Below, piece after piece: positions 24,651 through 32,334 of a stretch of DNA of 43,273 bases. The translations under genes were made by a program, and so were the position numbers. The notes beneath the pieces are model-generated. The model had not been told where the DNA came from and made no database searches. It was given only the letters and a program-made list of their open reading frames with translations. Origin of the DNA: Burkholderiaceae bacterium (GTDB lineage Bacteria; Pseudomonadota; Gammaproteobacteria; Burkholderiales; Burkholderiaceae_C); the NCBI GenBank assembly GCA_028685665.1, contig JAQUDN010000006.1:1-43273 (forward strand), written 5' to 3'. Positions within the stretch are counted from its first letter, which is position 1. Every line of letters begins with the position of its first letter.

Positions 24651-25602
24651 AACACCCTCCCTGGCGCCCAGCGCGCCCCGGTCCGCCAAACACCGGGCCC
24701 TGCTCGGCCAGCTCAGCGACATGGACCTGCGCCTGCTGCAGGTGTTCAAGAGCGTGGCCGAGTGCGGCGGCATGGCCGCGGCCGAGCTGGAGCTGAACAT
24801 CGGCACCAGCACCGTGAGCCGGCACATGAAAGACCTGGAGACCCGCCTGGGCCTGACCCTGTGCCGGCGGGGCCGCGCGGGTTTTGCGCTCACCGCCGAA
24901 GGCGAGCGGGTGTATGCCGAGACCCTGCGCCTGCTGTCGGCGGTGGACACCTTCCGCAGCAGCATCGACGACATCCACCGCCGCATGGGCGGGCGGCTGG
25001 AGGTGGCGGTGTTCGACAAGACCGCCAGCAACCCGGCGGCCCGCATCGGCGATGCGATTGCCTTGTTCAGCGAGCAAGCCCCCGAGGTGAGTTTGCAGAT
25101 GCACGTGGCCTCGATCAACGCCATCGAGCGCGGCCTGATCGACGGGAGCTTTCACGTGGGGGTGATTCCCGCGCACCGGGCTTCGCAAAGCCTGGTGTAC
25201 GCCCCCTTGTTCACCGAGACCATGCTGCTCTACTGCGGCGCGCGCCACCCCCTGTTCGGCGCCGACCCCTCGGGCCTGGACTGGGAGGCGCTGCGGGCCT
25301 ACCACTTTGCCGGCCTGGGCTACCACTCACCGAACATGGAGCTGAGCCACAGCGCCCGCCTGCCCCGCAAGGCCACGGGCTTTGACCAGGAATCCATCGC
25401 CACCCTCATCCTGTCGGGCCACTACCTGGGCTTCTTGCCCGACCATTACGCCGAAAGTTTCGAGCGCCGGGGCCTGATGCAGCCCGTGCAGCCGGCCCGC
25501 TTTTTCTATCCCTGCCAGTTCGTCAGCGTGCTGCGCCGCTCCCCCTTGCCCCCGCGCGCAGCCCAGGCCTTTGCGGATTGCCTGCGGCAGGCGCATGCCT
25601 GA
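24640..25602 (+). CDS. LysR-family transcriptional regulator of the beta-alanine module
   Basis: 320 residues from the ATG at 24640; an internal ATG at 24721 (MDLRLLQVF) would match the usual LysR start, but the extension LLGQLSD seems part of this subfamily. The helix-turn-helix lies at about residues 28-87 (GGMAAAELELNIGTSTVSRH). The periplasmic-binding-like effector domain follows (about 115-315), starting GRLEVAVFDK. It is divergent from the aminotransferase gene, which LysR regulators usually activate in response to a pathway metabolite. Confidence 0.9.
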   Translation: MQVKTPSLAPSAPRSAKHRALLGQLSDMDLRLLQVFKSVAECGGMAAAELELNIGTSTVSRHMKDLETRLGLTLCRRGRAGFALTAEGERVYAETLRLLSAVDTFRSSIDDIHRRMGGRLEVAVFDKTASNPAARIGDAIALFSEQAPEVSLQMHVASINAIERGLIDGSFHVGVIPAHRASQSLVYAPLFTETMLLYCGARHPLFGADPSGLDWEALRAYHFAGLGYHSPNMELSHSARLPRKATGFDQESIATLILSGHYLGFLPDHYAESFERRGLMQPVQPARFFYPCQFVSVLRRSPLPPRAAQAFADCLRQAHA

Positions 25603-25712
25603 GCCGACACCGCATGGCCGCCAAAGGGCCAAGGCGCTGGCGGACCGGGGGGCTTGCCGCCGCCGTGAGCGGGCCTGGGATGGAGCCATTCAGATACCGA
25701 TGGGAACATCCC

Positions 25713-25763
25713 TCAAAATCGATTCAAGGCCCCTGGGAATAAGCACTTGTAGCTATGAAAAAG
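25713..25763 (-). repeat. Dispersed ~50-bp inverted-repeat element, copy C
   Basis: Located in the 173-bp gap between the convergent LysR and DUF5666 genes. On the minus strand it reads TTTTTCATAGCTACAAGTGCTT, a loop, then GGGGCCTTGAATCGATTTTG. It keeps the ATAGCT edge, the GTGCTT half and the GGCCTTGA edge; the second GCGC half is decayed. The remainder of the gap shows nothing else recognisable. Confidence 0.62.
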
Positions 25764-25775
25764 TGAGCTGCTTCT

Positions 25776-27011
25776 TCAGTCCTTGAGCTCGATTTCATCC
25801 GCATCCAGGCGGACCCCGTCGCTGGCCAGGCGGCCCTTGATGTCCACCTTGAGGCCTTCGCGCAGCTGGTCGATGCGGCCGTCCTTGAAGCGGGCGTTGG
25901 CATAGCGCACGACCAGCCCGCGCACGACCAGGGTGGCCGTGGCGCGGTCGATCTGGGTGATGCGGCCTTCGACTTCAAAGCCGCTGCCATCGCGGTCCTT
26001 GTCGTCCTCGCGTTCCACCTCGCGGGCGATGAGCACGCCGTTGGCGAGCTGGCCCTTGACCTCGACATGCTGGTTCAGGGCCAGGTCAGCCGGCACGCCC
26101 TGGGCGTTGCTGGCATCGACCGCCACGCCGTTGACGCTGAACTGGGTGCGGCTGGTGAAGGCGGTGATGAAGCCTTCCAGCTCCAGCTGGGCCTTGTCGC
26201 TGGGCAGGACGCCCGCCAGCGGGGCGTTGCGCAGCTCCAGCCGGGTGGCGCGCCAGACGCCGGCAGCGCCCGGGGCCAGGGCCAGGTCGACCCGGGCAAA
26301 AGCGCCTTGCCGGGGCTGGTCCAGATCGCCGCTGCGTTGGGCATCGCCGTAGAAAAGGACGGCATCGCCCATGCGCAGGCGCCGGGCCGTGCCGTCCACG
26401 GTGCCGATCGGGCCGCGCAGGTGGTAAGACGGAGCGCCCGTGCGCAGCTCGATCCGGCTGGCGGTGCAGACGCCCGCCCTGTCGCGCTCGCCATAGATGA
26501 CCACGGTCTGGCCCGGGCTCAGGCCTGCCAGGCCACCGCGCAGGGTCTCGTCCACCACGGTGGCGGCGGTGGTGCGCACCGCCTGGCCCAGCACCGTCAG
26601 GGTGCCGGCGACGGCGTCCACCCGCTCGATGGGCCCCAGGATTTCGCTGCGCACCTGGATGCTGCTGGCGCTGGCGCGGCGCAGGCCGGCGGCGTCGGTG
26701 GTGATGTCGGAGCCGTCCACGTCCACCACCATGCCCAGGCGCAGCTGGGTGTTGCTCAGCGCGGTGCCCTCGTCGCTGACCACGCGGGCGCTGGTGTCGT
26801 CGTAACGCACGTTGTTGACGATGATCGAGCCAAAACCGCGGATTGCCCCGGTGGAGAACGAGCCGGTTCCACCCGTGCCCACGCCGGCAAGCAGGTCGAA
26901 ACTGCCGCCGCTTCCGCCGCAGGCGCTCAGGGCACTGCCCAGGCTGGCGAGGCTGGCGGCCAGCCAGAGGCGGCGGGAGATGGAAGCAGGGGGCAGGGAA
27001 CGGTTCGACAT
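25776..27011 (-). CDS. DUF5666 domain lipoprotein
   Basis: 411 residues from the ATG at 27011 (GGAGC ribosome site). A lipoprotein signal with lipobox ALSAC places acylated Cys31 at the start of the mature protein, followed by a glycine/serine-rich linker. The rest is a series of short beta-barrel repeats of DUF5666 type, for example TGAIRGFGSIIVNNVRYDD, then blocks such as LRLGMVVDVDGSD, LSPGQTVVIYGERD, ALNQHVEVKGQLANG and LREGLKVDIKGRL. The function is unknown; the repeats resemble OB-fold-like modules. It lies 38 bp downstream of the DUF6502 gene and is surely in one operon with it. Confidence 0.85.
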   Translation of the reverse strand: MSNRSLPPASISRRLWLAASLASLGSALSACGGSGGSFDLLAGVGTGGTGSFSTGAIRGFGSIIVNNVRYDDTSARVVSDEGTALSNTQLRLGMVVDVDGSDITTDAAGLRRASASSIQVRSEILGPIERVDAVAGTLTVLGQAVRTTAATVVDETLRGGLAGLSPGQTVVIYGERDRAGVCTASRIELRTGAPSYHLRGPIGTVDGTARRLRMGDAVLFYGDAQRSGDLDQPRQGAFARVDLALAPGAAGVWRATRLELRNAPLAGVLPSDKAQLELEGFITAFTSRTQFSVNGVAVDASNAQGVPADLALNQHVEVKGQLANGVLIAREVEREDDKDRDGSGFEVEGRITQIDRATATLVVRGLVVRYANARFKDGRIDQLREGLKVDIKGRLASDGVRLDADEIELKD

Positions 27012-27049
27012 GGAAGCTCCGGAAGAAGGGGCAAGCCGGGTGGTGGGGT

Positions 27050-27925
27050 TCAGGGCGCGGTGTGGCGCAAGGAGGAAGGGACGGGCGGCACTGGCGGATC
27101 GCCCGCGCCACCGCTGGCGGGGGGCGCCATGGCGTCCGCGTAGGAGTAAAAGCCGATCCGCACCCGCTGGTCCTGGGGGCGGCCCGCGGCTTCGTCTTCG
27201 GCCATCAGGCGTTCCAGCGCGGGGACCAGGCCCTGCTGGAGTTCGCGCCATTGCGCGCTGATCAAGGGGCGCAGCGCCTGGACCGAGGCGTCGGACAGCT
27301 CGTCGGCAAACACCGCCTGTTCGAAATGGGCATCGCCGCGGCCCAGCACGTTGGTGGTGGCGCCGGCCAGGTGGTCGCCCACGTTCTCGGCCAGCAGGCC
27401 CACCATGCGCGTGAAATCGGTGCGCGGCACAAAGGCCTCGCGCAGCAGCCGGACCTGGTCGCCTTCGGGGCTGACTTCGGCCAGGCCCAGGCGGCAGAGC
27501 TCTTCGAGCAGGCTGCGCGGGTGCACATCACGGGTCACGGACTGGGCCAGCGCGTCAAAGCTGGGCGCGGGGCCCTGGCGCGGCAGGCTGCGGGGCGGAC
27601 CCTCGGGGGCGTAGTCGGGGTCGCTGGTCCAGCGGGCGAAGACTTCGCCGGCCAGCCAGCGGGGCGGGGCGCAGGGGGGCATGCTGGCATCCAGCAGCCG
27701 GCCCACTTCGCGCCGGCTCAGGCCCGTGGCGGTGCTGATGCGGCTGACCTTGCCGTGCGCGGGCAGATCGGCCTGCTGGGCGCCGGCGGCATCCACCATG
27801 GCCTGGCGCAGCAGTTCGTCCAGCGCCAGATACGGCAGCCCGCGCGAGACGGCCAACTCCGCCAGCGGGCGAAGCAGCTGGCGGAAGGCGGACAGCAGGG
27901 CGGTTTGGTCAGGGCTGTGGGACAT
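27050..27925 (-). CDS. DUF6502 family protein
   Basis: 291 residues, no signal peptide. The sequence matches DUF6502 in my recollection: an N-terminal helical region starting with LLSAFRQLLRPLAELAVSRG, a helix-turn-helix-like part KVSRISTATGLSRREVGRLL, then a conserved RWTSDPDY motif and RTDFTRMVGLLAENVGDHLA. The first half looks like a winged helix-turn-helix, so it may be a DNA-binding regulator. DUF6502 and DUF5666 genes are frequently adjacent in beta- and gammaproteobacteria; the function of the pair is not known to me. Confidence 0.8.
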   Translation of the reverse strand: MSHSPDQTALLSAFRQLLRPLAELAVSRGLPYLALDELLRQAMVDAAGAQQADLPAHGKVSRISTATGLSRREVGRLLDASMPPCAPPRWLAGEVFARWTSDPDYAPEGPPRSLPRQGPAPSFDALAQSVTRDVHPRSLLEELCRLGLAEVSPEGDQVRLLREAFVPRTDFTRMVGLLAENVGDHLAGATTNVLGRGDAHFEQAVFADELSDASVQALRPLISAQWRELQQGLVPALERLMAEDEAAGRPQDQRVRIGFYSYADAMAPPASGGAGDPPVPPVPSSLRHTAP

Positions 27926-27978
27926 CGGGGGTGCGATTGTCCGCCAAGGCTGTGCCGCCTGCCCGTCGCAGAGGTCGA

Positions 27979-28584
27979 TCAGCCGACCAGGGTCTCGGCG
28001 GCGCTCAGGCCACCGGACAGGCCGACCAGCGCCACCACGTTGATCGCGCTGTTGCCGTTGACTTCGCCTTCGGCGATTTCGGTCCAGATGCCGTCCTGGT
28101 TGTCATCGCGGTAGAGCGTGAATTCGACGCTGTTGCGCTCGGTTTCGGTCTTCACGAGGTAGGTGTCGCCATCGATGGTGGCGCGGCTGTAGCCCTCGTT
28201 GGCGTCGATGCGTTCGTTCTTCCAGACCACGGCGCCGTTGCGGCCGATGGTTTGCTCTTGCGCACCCACCACGTCGCCATTGGCGCCGAAGGTGAAGCGC
28301 ATTTTTTCCAGGCTGCGCACCGTGGCGGTGGCCACTTCCAGCTCCAGGCTCTCGGTGAAGCGGCCGTCGCCGTCGGCATCGCTGTACACGGTGGTTTCGG
28401 CATAGCCCTTGCGCGACAGCTCAGTGCGCGTGACTTCGGTCACGGCACCGGCGGCGTTGGTTTTCACGCTGAAGTCGCTGTTGCCGATGAAGGAGGTTTT
28501 GCTCTTGCGGCCGTCGGTTTCGGTCATGCCGGTGACGGTGCCGTTGGCAAAGCTGAAGGTGTAGAACTCGTTGCTGGAAGACAT
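27979..28584 (-). CDS. Hypothetical acidic protein with EF-hand-like DxDxDG loops
   Basis: 201 residues from the ATG at 28584 (AAGGAAA ribosome site 8 nt upstream). No family was recognised. It is rich in Thr, Glu, Asp and Asn and poor in cysteine. Two segments, YSDADGDGRFTESLELEV and YRDDNQDGIWTEIAEGEV, match a calcium-loop pattern D-x-D/N-x-D-G-x-x-x-E and repeat about 90 residues apart, suggesting two related halves. The C-terminal 25 residues (NVVALVGLSGGLSAAE) are hydrophobic and glycine-rich. There is no signal peptide. It could be a secreted calcium-dependent protein exported by a type I-like route, but that is conjecture. Confidence 0.65.
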   Translation of the reverse strand: MSSSNEFYTFSFANGTVTGMTETDGRKSKTSFIGNSDFSVKTNAAGAVTEVTRTELSRKGYAETTVYSDADGDGRFTESLELEVATATVRSLEKMRFTFGANGDVVGAQEQTIGRNGAVVWKNERIDANEGYSRATIDGDTYLVKTETERNSVEFTLYRDDNQDGIWTEIAEGEVNGNSAINVVALVGLSGGLSAAETLVG

Positions 28585-28670
28585 GGGATTTCCTTGAAAA
28601 GTGAGGGAGGGATGTGGCCCGCCCAACCGATCCCAGGCCTTGGGGGCGTTGCCACGGCCGGGATTGTGCC

Positions 28671-28697
28671 ATGAAATGTGCAAAATGCACATTTCAT
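28671..28697. promoter_or_regulatory. Perfect 11-bp inverted repeat in a divergent promoter region
   Basis: ATGAAATGTGC at 28671-28681 and GCACATTTCAT at 28687-28697 are exact reverse complements around the 5-base centre AAAAT. It lies 87 bp from the start of the EF-hand-like gene and 84 bp from the start of the FlgC-like gene, midway between divergent genes. There is no T-run, so it looks like an operator rather than a terminator. Confidence 0.65.
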
Positions 28698-28780
28698 CGA
28701 GGGGCCGCAAAAACTGGCGTTCTGAAGGGTGAAAGCCGATAATTGCGCTCTCAATCCCTTTCTTTTCAGGAGATCTGTGA

Positions 28781-29083
28781 ATGGCATCCATCGGTTCCAT
28801 CGGCAATTCCGGCATGCAGGCCGCGCAGATGCGCCTGGGGACTGCGGCCAACAACATCGCCAACCTGAACACGCCCAACTTCCGCCGCCAGGAAGTGGCG
28901 CAGCAAGAAGCCCCCAACAACGCGGGCACCCAGGCCACCGTGCAGCGTGCCTCGGTGCCTGGCAACTCGCCCGAGACCGACATGGTCCAGCAGATCCAGG
29001 CCACCTACGATTTCCGCGCCAATGTGCAATCGATCAAGGCCCAGGACCAGGCCCTGGGCAGCCTGCTCAATGTGAAAGCCTGA
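28781..29083 (+). CDS. Orphan FlgC-like flagellar basal-body rod-domain protein
   Basis: 100 residues with AGGAG ribosome site. The N-terminus shows the rod/hook-family heptad helix and the ANNIANLNTPNFRRQ motif; the C-terminal helix, ATYDFRANVQSIKAQDQALG, is also rod-like. FlgC itself is about 135 residues and has a middle domain, so this is a short version. There is no other flagellar gene in the window. Such stand-alone proteins may be minor flagellar components or exported through the flagellar apparatus. Confidence 0.78.
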   Translation: MASIGSIGNSGMQAAQMRLGTAANNIANLNTPNFRRQEVAQQEAPNNAGTQATVQRASVPGNSPETDMVQQIQATYDFRANVQSIKAQDQALGSLLNVKA

Positions 29084-29114
29084 CGGCCGCGCCCACGGCC
29101 GCTCCCCGCCACCC

Positions 29115-29148
29115 ACCCGGTGTACCGCAAGGACACCGGGTTTTGTTT
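29115..29148 (+). terminator. Rho-independent terminator after the FlgC-like gene
   Basis: ACCCGGTGT at 29115-29123 pairs with ACACCGGGT at 29133-29141 across a 9-nt loop, followed by TTTGTTT. It lies 32 bp after the stop codon and isolates the gene from the SPFH gene downstream. Confidence 0.85.
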
Positions 29149-29211
29149 GGGGGGGCGGGGCCCGTTGCTATCATGGCCTTCCCTTTATTGCCGACCTGCC
29201 CGGGAGCGACC

Positions 29212-30249
29212 ATGGCCCTGATGGACTTCATCAAGAAACAGTTCATTGACGTCCTGCAATGGACCGAGGACGACGAGGGCACGCTGGCTTGGCGCTTCCC
29301 GATGGCCGGCATGGAAATCCAGAACGGCGCCCAGCTGGTGGTGCGGGCCTCGCAGAGGGCTGTGTTCGTCAACGAAGGCCAGGTGGCCGATGTGTTCGGG
29401 CCCGGCACCTACAAGCTCACCACCCAGACCCTGCCGGTGCTGACCTACCTGAAGAACTGGGACAAGCTGTTTGAGTCTCCGTTCAAGAGCGATGTGTACT
29501 TTTTCAGCACCCGCCAGCAGATCGACCAGAAATGGGGCACGCCCCAGCCCATCACCATCCGCGATGCCGACTTTGGCGCCGTGCGCCTGCGCGCCTTTGG
29601 CAACTACGCCTACCGGGTGGCCGACCCCCAGCTGTTCCACACCGAGATCGCCGGCACCCGCGAGCGCTACACCGTGGCCGAGCTCGACGGCCAGCTGCGC
29701 GGCCTGGTGCTGCAGCACATCAGCAACGCGATTGCCGCCAGCGGCGTGCCCTTCCTGGACCTGGCCGCCAACCAGCAGCGCTTTGCCCAGGCGCTGACGC
29801 AGGAGTTGACCCCTGCTTTTGCCGCCATCGGCCTGCAGCTCGAAGGCATCACGGTGCAGAACCTGTCCCTGCCCGAAGAACTGCAAAAGGTGCTGGACCA
29901 GAAGATCGGCATGGGCATGGTCGGCAAGGACCTGGGCGCCTTCCTGCAGTACCAGACCGCCCAGGCCATCCCCCAACTGGCCGCAGGCGCGGCCCAGGGC
30001 GGTGGCGTGGCGGGCGATGCCATGGGCCTGGGCGCCGGCCTGGCCCTGGGCCAGGTGCTGGCGCAGAACCTGCAGGCCGGCTTGCAAGCGGGCACGGGGC
30101 AGGCTGCCCCGGCCGCCGCGCCGGCAGGCATTCCGCCCGACGAAGTGATGGCCCTCCTGGAAAAGCTCGCCGACCTCCAGGCCAAGGGCATCCTGACCCC
30201 CGAAGAATTCAGCACCAAGAAGACCGAGCTGCTCAAAAAGCTGGTCTGA
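29212..30249 (+). CDS. SPFH-domain protein with C-terminal SHOCT motif
   Basis: 345 residues from the ATG at 29212, with GGAG 6 nt upstream; the open frame extends further back but without a better start. The N-terminal region (about 1-120, WRFPMAGMEIQNGAQLVVRA to TRQQIDQKWGTPQPITIRD) and the SPFH/band-7-like core (to about 225) are of the virion-core/YdjI type. A glycine/alanine-rich linker (about 255-310) leads to a SHOCT helix pair, LADLQAKGILTPEEFSTKK. SPFH proteins scaffold membrane microdomains; this kind accompanies DUF4178 and DUF350 genes, here the next two. Confidence 0.87.
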   Translation: MALMDFIKKQFIDVLQWTEDDEGTLAWRFPMAGMEIQNGAQLVVRASQRAVFVNEGQVADVFGPGTYKLTTQTLPVLTYLKNWDKLFESPFKSDVYFFSTRQQIDQKWGTPQPITIRDADFGAVRLRAFGNYAYRVADPQLFHTEIAGTRERYTVAELDGQLRGLVLQHISNAIAASGVPFLDLAANQQRFAQALTQELTPAFAAIGLQLEGITVQNLSLPEELQKVLDQKIGMGMVGKDLGAFLQYQTAQAIPQLAAGAAQGGGVAGDAMGLGAGLALGQVLAQNLQAGLQAGTGQAAPAAAPAGIPPDEVMALLEKLADLQAKGILTPEEFSTKKTELLKKLV

Positions 30250-30263
30250 GCCCTGGTTTTGCT

Positions 30264-30323
30264 CCTGAAATAGTAGCTATTACCGCCCGTTCCTATTGGC
30301 CTGGAGGCCAAAAAGACCTCAAA
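30264..30323 (+). repeat. Dispersed ~50-bp inverted-repeat element, copy D
   Basis: Lies in the 115-bp spacer between the SPFH and DUF4178 genes, within a probable operon. It reads ATAGTAGCTATTACCGCCC, a loop, then GGCCTGGAGGCCAAAAAGACCTCAAA. It keeps the TAGCT edge and the GGCCTGGAGGCC edge, as in copy E. Confidence 0.68.
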
Positions 30324-30364
30324 TCCCCCCGCCAGACCCGCGCCGCCCGTTTCCTTCCGCCCCG

Positions 30365-31882
30365 ATGGCTTCGTCCCCCACCCAGCGCCATTACCGCGCA
30401 CCCTGCCCTGGTTGCGGTGCGCCGGTGGAGTTCCGCAGCGCGCAGTCCACGCATGCGGTCTGCGCCTATTGCCACAGCACCGTGGTGCGCCATGGCGAGG
30501 TGTTGGAGCGCATCGGCAAGATGGCCGAGCTGTTCGACGACCACAGCCCGCTGCAGTTGCTGGCCACCGGCCGCGCCGCGCTCGACGGCGCCCCCCAGCC
30601 CTTCACGCTGATCGGCCGCCTGCAATACAAAGGCCCGGCCGGCACCTGGACCGAGTGGAATGCCGCGTTCGATGACGGCCGCCAGGCCACGCTGGGCGAA
30701 GACAACGGTGCGTATGTGCTCTCGCAGCCGGTCACGGTGGCCGGCGGCCCCTTGGGCGACCCCGCCGCCAGCGGCGGGCCCGACCTGGCCCAGCTGCACC
30801 TGGGGCAGACGCTCACCGTGGCGGGCAAGTCCTACAGCGTCGCCGCCCACCTGCAGGCCTGCCTGATCGCGGCCGAGGGCGAGCTGCCCCGGCTGCCGGC
30901 GCTGGGGGCCTTGTTCACGGTGGTCGAGCTGCGCAGCGCCGATGGCGAGGTGCTCAGCATCGACGCGGGCCAGCAGCCGCCCCAGTGGGCGCGGGGCCGC
31001 GCGGTGGCCCTCGAAGACCTGCAGCTCCAGGGCCTGAAAGAAGCCTCGGTCAAGGAAGAAAAAAGCCGCCAGTTCAGCTGCCCGCACTGCGGAGCGCCCG
31101 TGCAGGTGCAGCTCGACCGCAGCCAAAGCGTCACCTGCCCCGCCTGCCACAGCCTGATCGACCTGCGCAGCGGCATCGGCGGTGCGCTGCGCCATGCGCT
31201 GCAGGACGAGCCCGTCCAGCCGCTGATCCCGCTGGGCAGCACCGGGCGGCTGCAGGGGGTGGACTGGCAGGTGGTGGGGTTTCAGCACCGCATGGGGGTC
31301 TCGCCCGGCGACGACGAGCACTTTGGCTGGAGCGAATACCTGCTCTACCACCGCCAGCAGGGCTTTGCCTTTCTGGTCGATGCCGAAGACGGCTGGAGCC
31401 TGGTGCGCCCCACCACGGGCGCGCCCGCGCTGTCCCGCGACGGCCAGAGCGCCACCTACCTGGGCACGCGCTACACCCTGCAGTACAGCTACCAGGCCGA
31501 GACCGATTTCGTTCTGGGCGAGTTCTATTGGCCCGTGGAGCGCGGCCAGACCACCCGCAACCGCGACTTTGCCAGCGCCAAGGGCCTGCTCAGCCGGGAG
31601 GAAACCCCGGGCGAAGTCACCTGGTCCAGCGGCGACCGGCTCCGCAGCGACGCCGTGGCCCAGGCCTTCCCGCTCCCGGAGGACAAAAACCGCCTGCAGC
31701 GCGACGACCCTGGTCCTTTCGTGGCCGCCTCCGGGGTGGGCATGGCCACCGTCGTCCTCATCGTCGTGGCCCTGATCGTGCTGGTGATCGTGCTCAGCCA
31801 GCTGTCCGGCACCTCGGGCGGCGGCCTGCGCAGCTCCAGTGGCTCGTATGGCGGCTATTCCAGCGGCGGCAGCCACAAATAA
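30365..31882 (+). CDS. DUF4178 domain protein with two zinc ribbons and a membrane anchor
   Basis: 505 residues from the ATG at 30365. Zinc-ribbon cysteines appear twice: CPGCG and CAYCHST near the N-terminus, and CPHCG and CPACHS near residue 240. Each is followed by a DUF4178 beta-rich domain, for example FTLIGRLQYKGPAGTWTEWN and LQGVDWQVVGFQHRMGVSPG. A transmembrane helix lies close to the C-terminus (ATVVLIVVALIVLVIVLSQL), followed by a Ser/Gly-rich tail. The gene is likely in one operon with SPFH and DUF350. DUF4178 function is unknown. Confidence 0.88.
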   Translation: MASSPTQRHYRAPCPGCGAPVEFRSAQSTHAVCAYCHSTVVRHGEVLERIGKMAELFDDHSPLQLLATGRAALDGAPQPFTLIGRLQYKGPAGTWTEWNAAFDDGRQATLGEDNGAYVLSQPVTVAGGPLGDPAASGGPDLAQLHLGQTLTVAGKSYSVAAHLQACLIAAEGELPRLPALGALFTVVELRSADGEVLSIDAGQQPPQWARGRAVALEDLQLQGLKEASVKEEKSRQFSCPHCGAPVQVQLDRSQSVTCPACHSLIDLRSGIGGALRHALQDEPVQPLIPLGSTGRLQGVDWQVVGFQHRMGVSPGDDEHFGWSEYLLYHRQQGFAFLVDAEDGWSLVRPTTGAPALSRDGQSATYLGTRYTLQYSYQAETDFVLGEFYWPVERGQTTRNRDFASAKGLLSREETPGEVTWSSGDRLRSDAVAQAFPLPEDKNRLQRDDPGPFVAASGVGMATVVLIVVALIVLVIVLSQLSGTSGGGLRSSSGSYGGYSSGGSHK

Positions 31883-31907
31883 TGTTTTCACCCTGAAAGG
31901 ATCCACC

Positions 31908-32132
31908 ATGGGAATCGAATGGCTGCGGCCTGGCGCATTTTTCGCCTCCATCCTGTTCGCCTTGCTGGGGGTGCTGGTGTTCTGGATCAGCTTCCTCGTC
32001 ATCGACAAGCTCACGCCCTACGACCTGTGGCGCGAAATCATCGAAAAGCAGAACCGCGCCCTGGCCCTGGTGGTGGCGGCGATGTGCCTGGGCATCAGCC
32101 TGATCGTGGCCGCGGCCATCCACGGCGGCTGA
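31908..32132 (+). CDS. DUF350 small membrane protein
   Basis: 74 residues with AAAGG ribosome site. Two hydrophobic helices (FFASILFALLGVLVFWISFL and ALVVAAMCLGISLIVAAAI) flank a short loop with DKLTPYDLWREI and the conserved KQNRALA. This is the DUF350 family, in which longer members hold repeated units of such helix pairs; this one is a single unit. It is 25 bp after the DUF4178 gene. In E. coli the DUF350 protein YjfL is likewise encoded near envelope and polyamine-linked genes. Confidence 0.88.
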   Translation: MGIEWLRPGAFFASILFALLGVLVFWISFLVIDKLTPYDLWREIIEKQNRALALVVAAMCLGISLIVAAAIHGG

Positions 32133-32293
32133 GGGCGCTGGCCCCCGGCGGCACCCGGGCCCGCCCCGGGGCGGGCGCCACGGTGTTTGGCCCCCTGCGG
32201 CCGCCGGCCTCTGGCCCCCCGGACCGGCCCGTGCGGCCAAAGCCCGGAAAATACGCGCTTGCGCCCGGTCTCTGCCGGTTTTTGCCCCTCCCC

Positions 32294-32316
32294 GCGCCCT
32301 TCGCCACGAAGGGCGC
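32294..32316. promoter_or_regulatory. Perfect 10-bp hairpin just upstream of the hemerythrin gene
   Basis: GCGCCCTTCG at 32294-32303 pairs exactly with CGAAGGGCGC at 32307-32316 (3-nt loop), 18 bases before the hemerythrin ATG, with no clear Shine-Dalgarno sequence after it. It could hinder translation start or end the DUF350 transcript. No T-run is present. The other ~150 bases of the spacer 32133-32334 hold nothing recognised. Confidence 0.5.
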
Positions 32317-32334
32317 CCGAACCCTGCCCCTGCC

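Noticed and set aside
28671-28697. NtrC-type box
   Set aside because: The GTGCA/TGCAC core resembles NtrC sites slightly, but the spacing and flanks differ and no nitrogen gene adjoins, so only a general operator is proposed.
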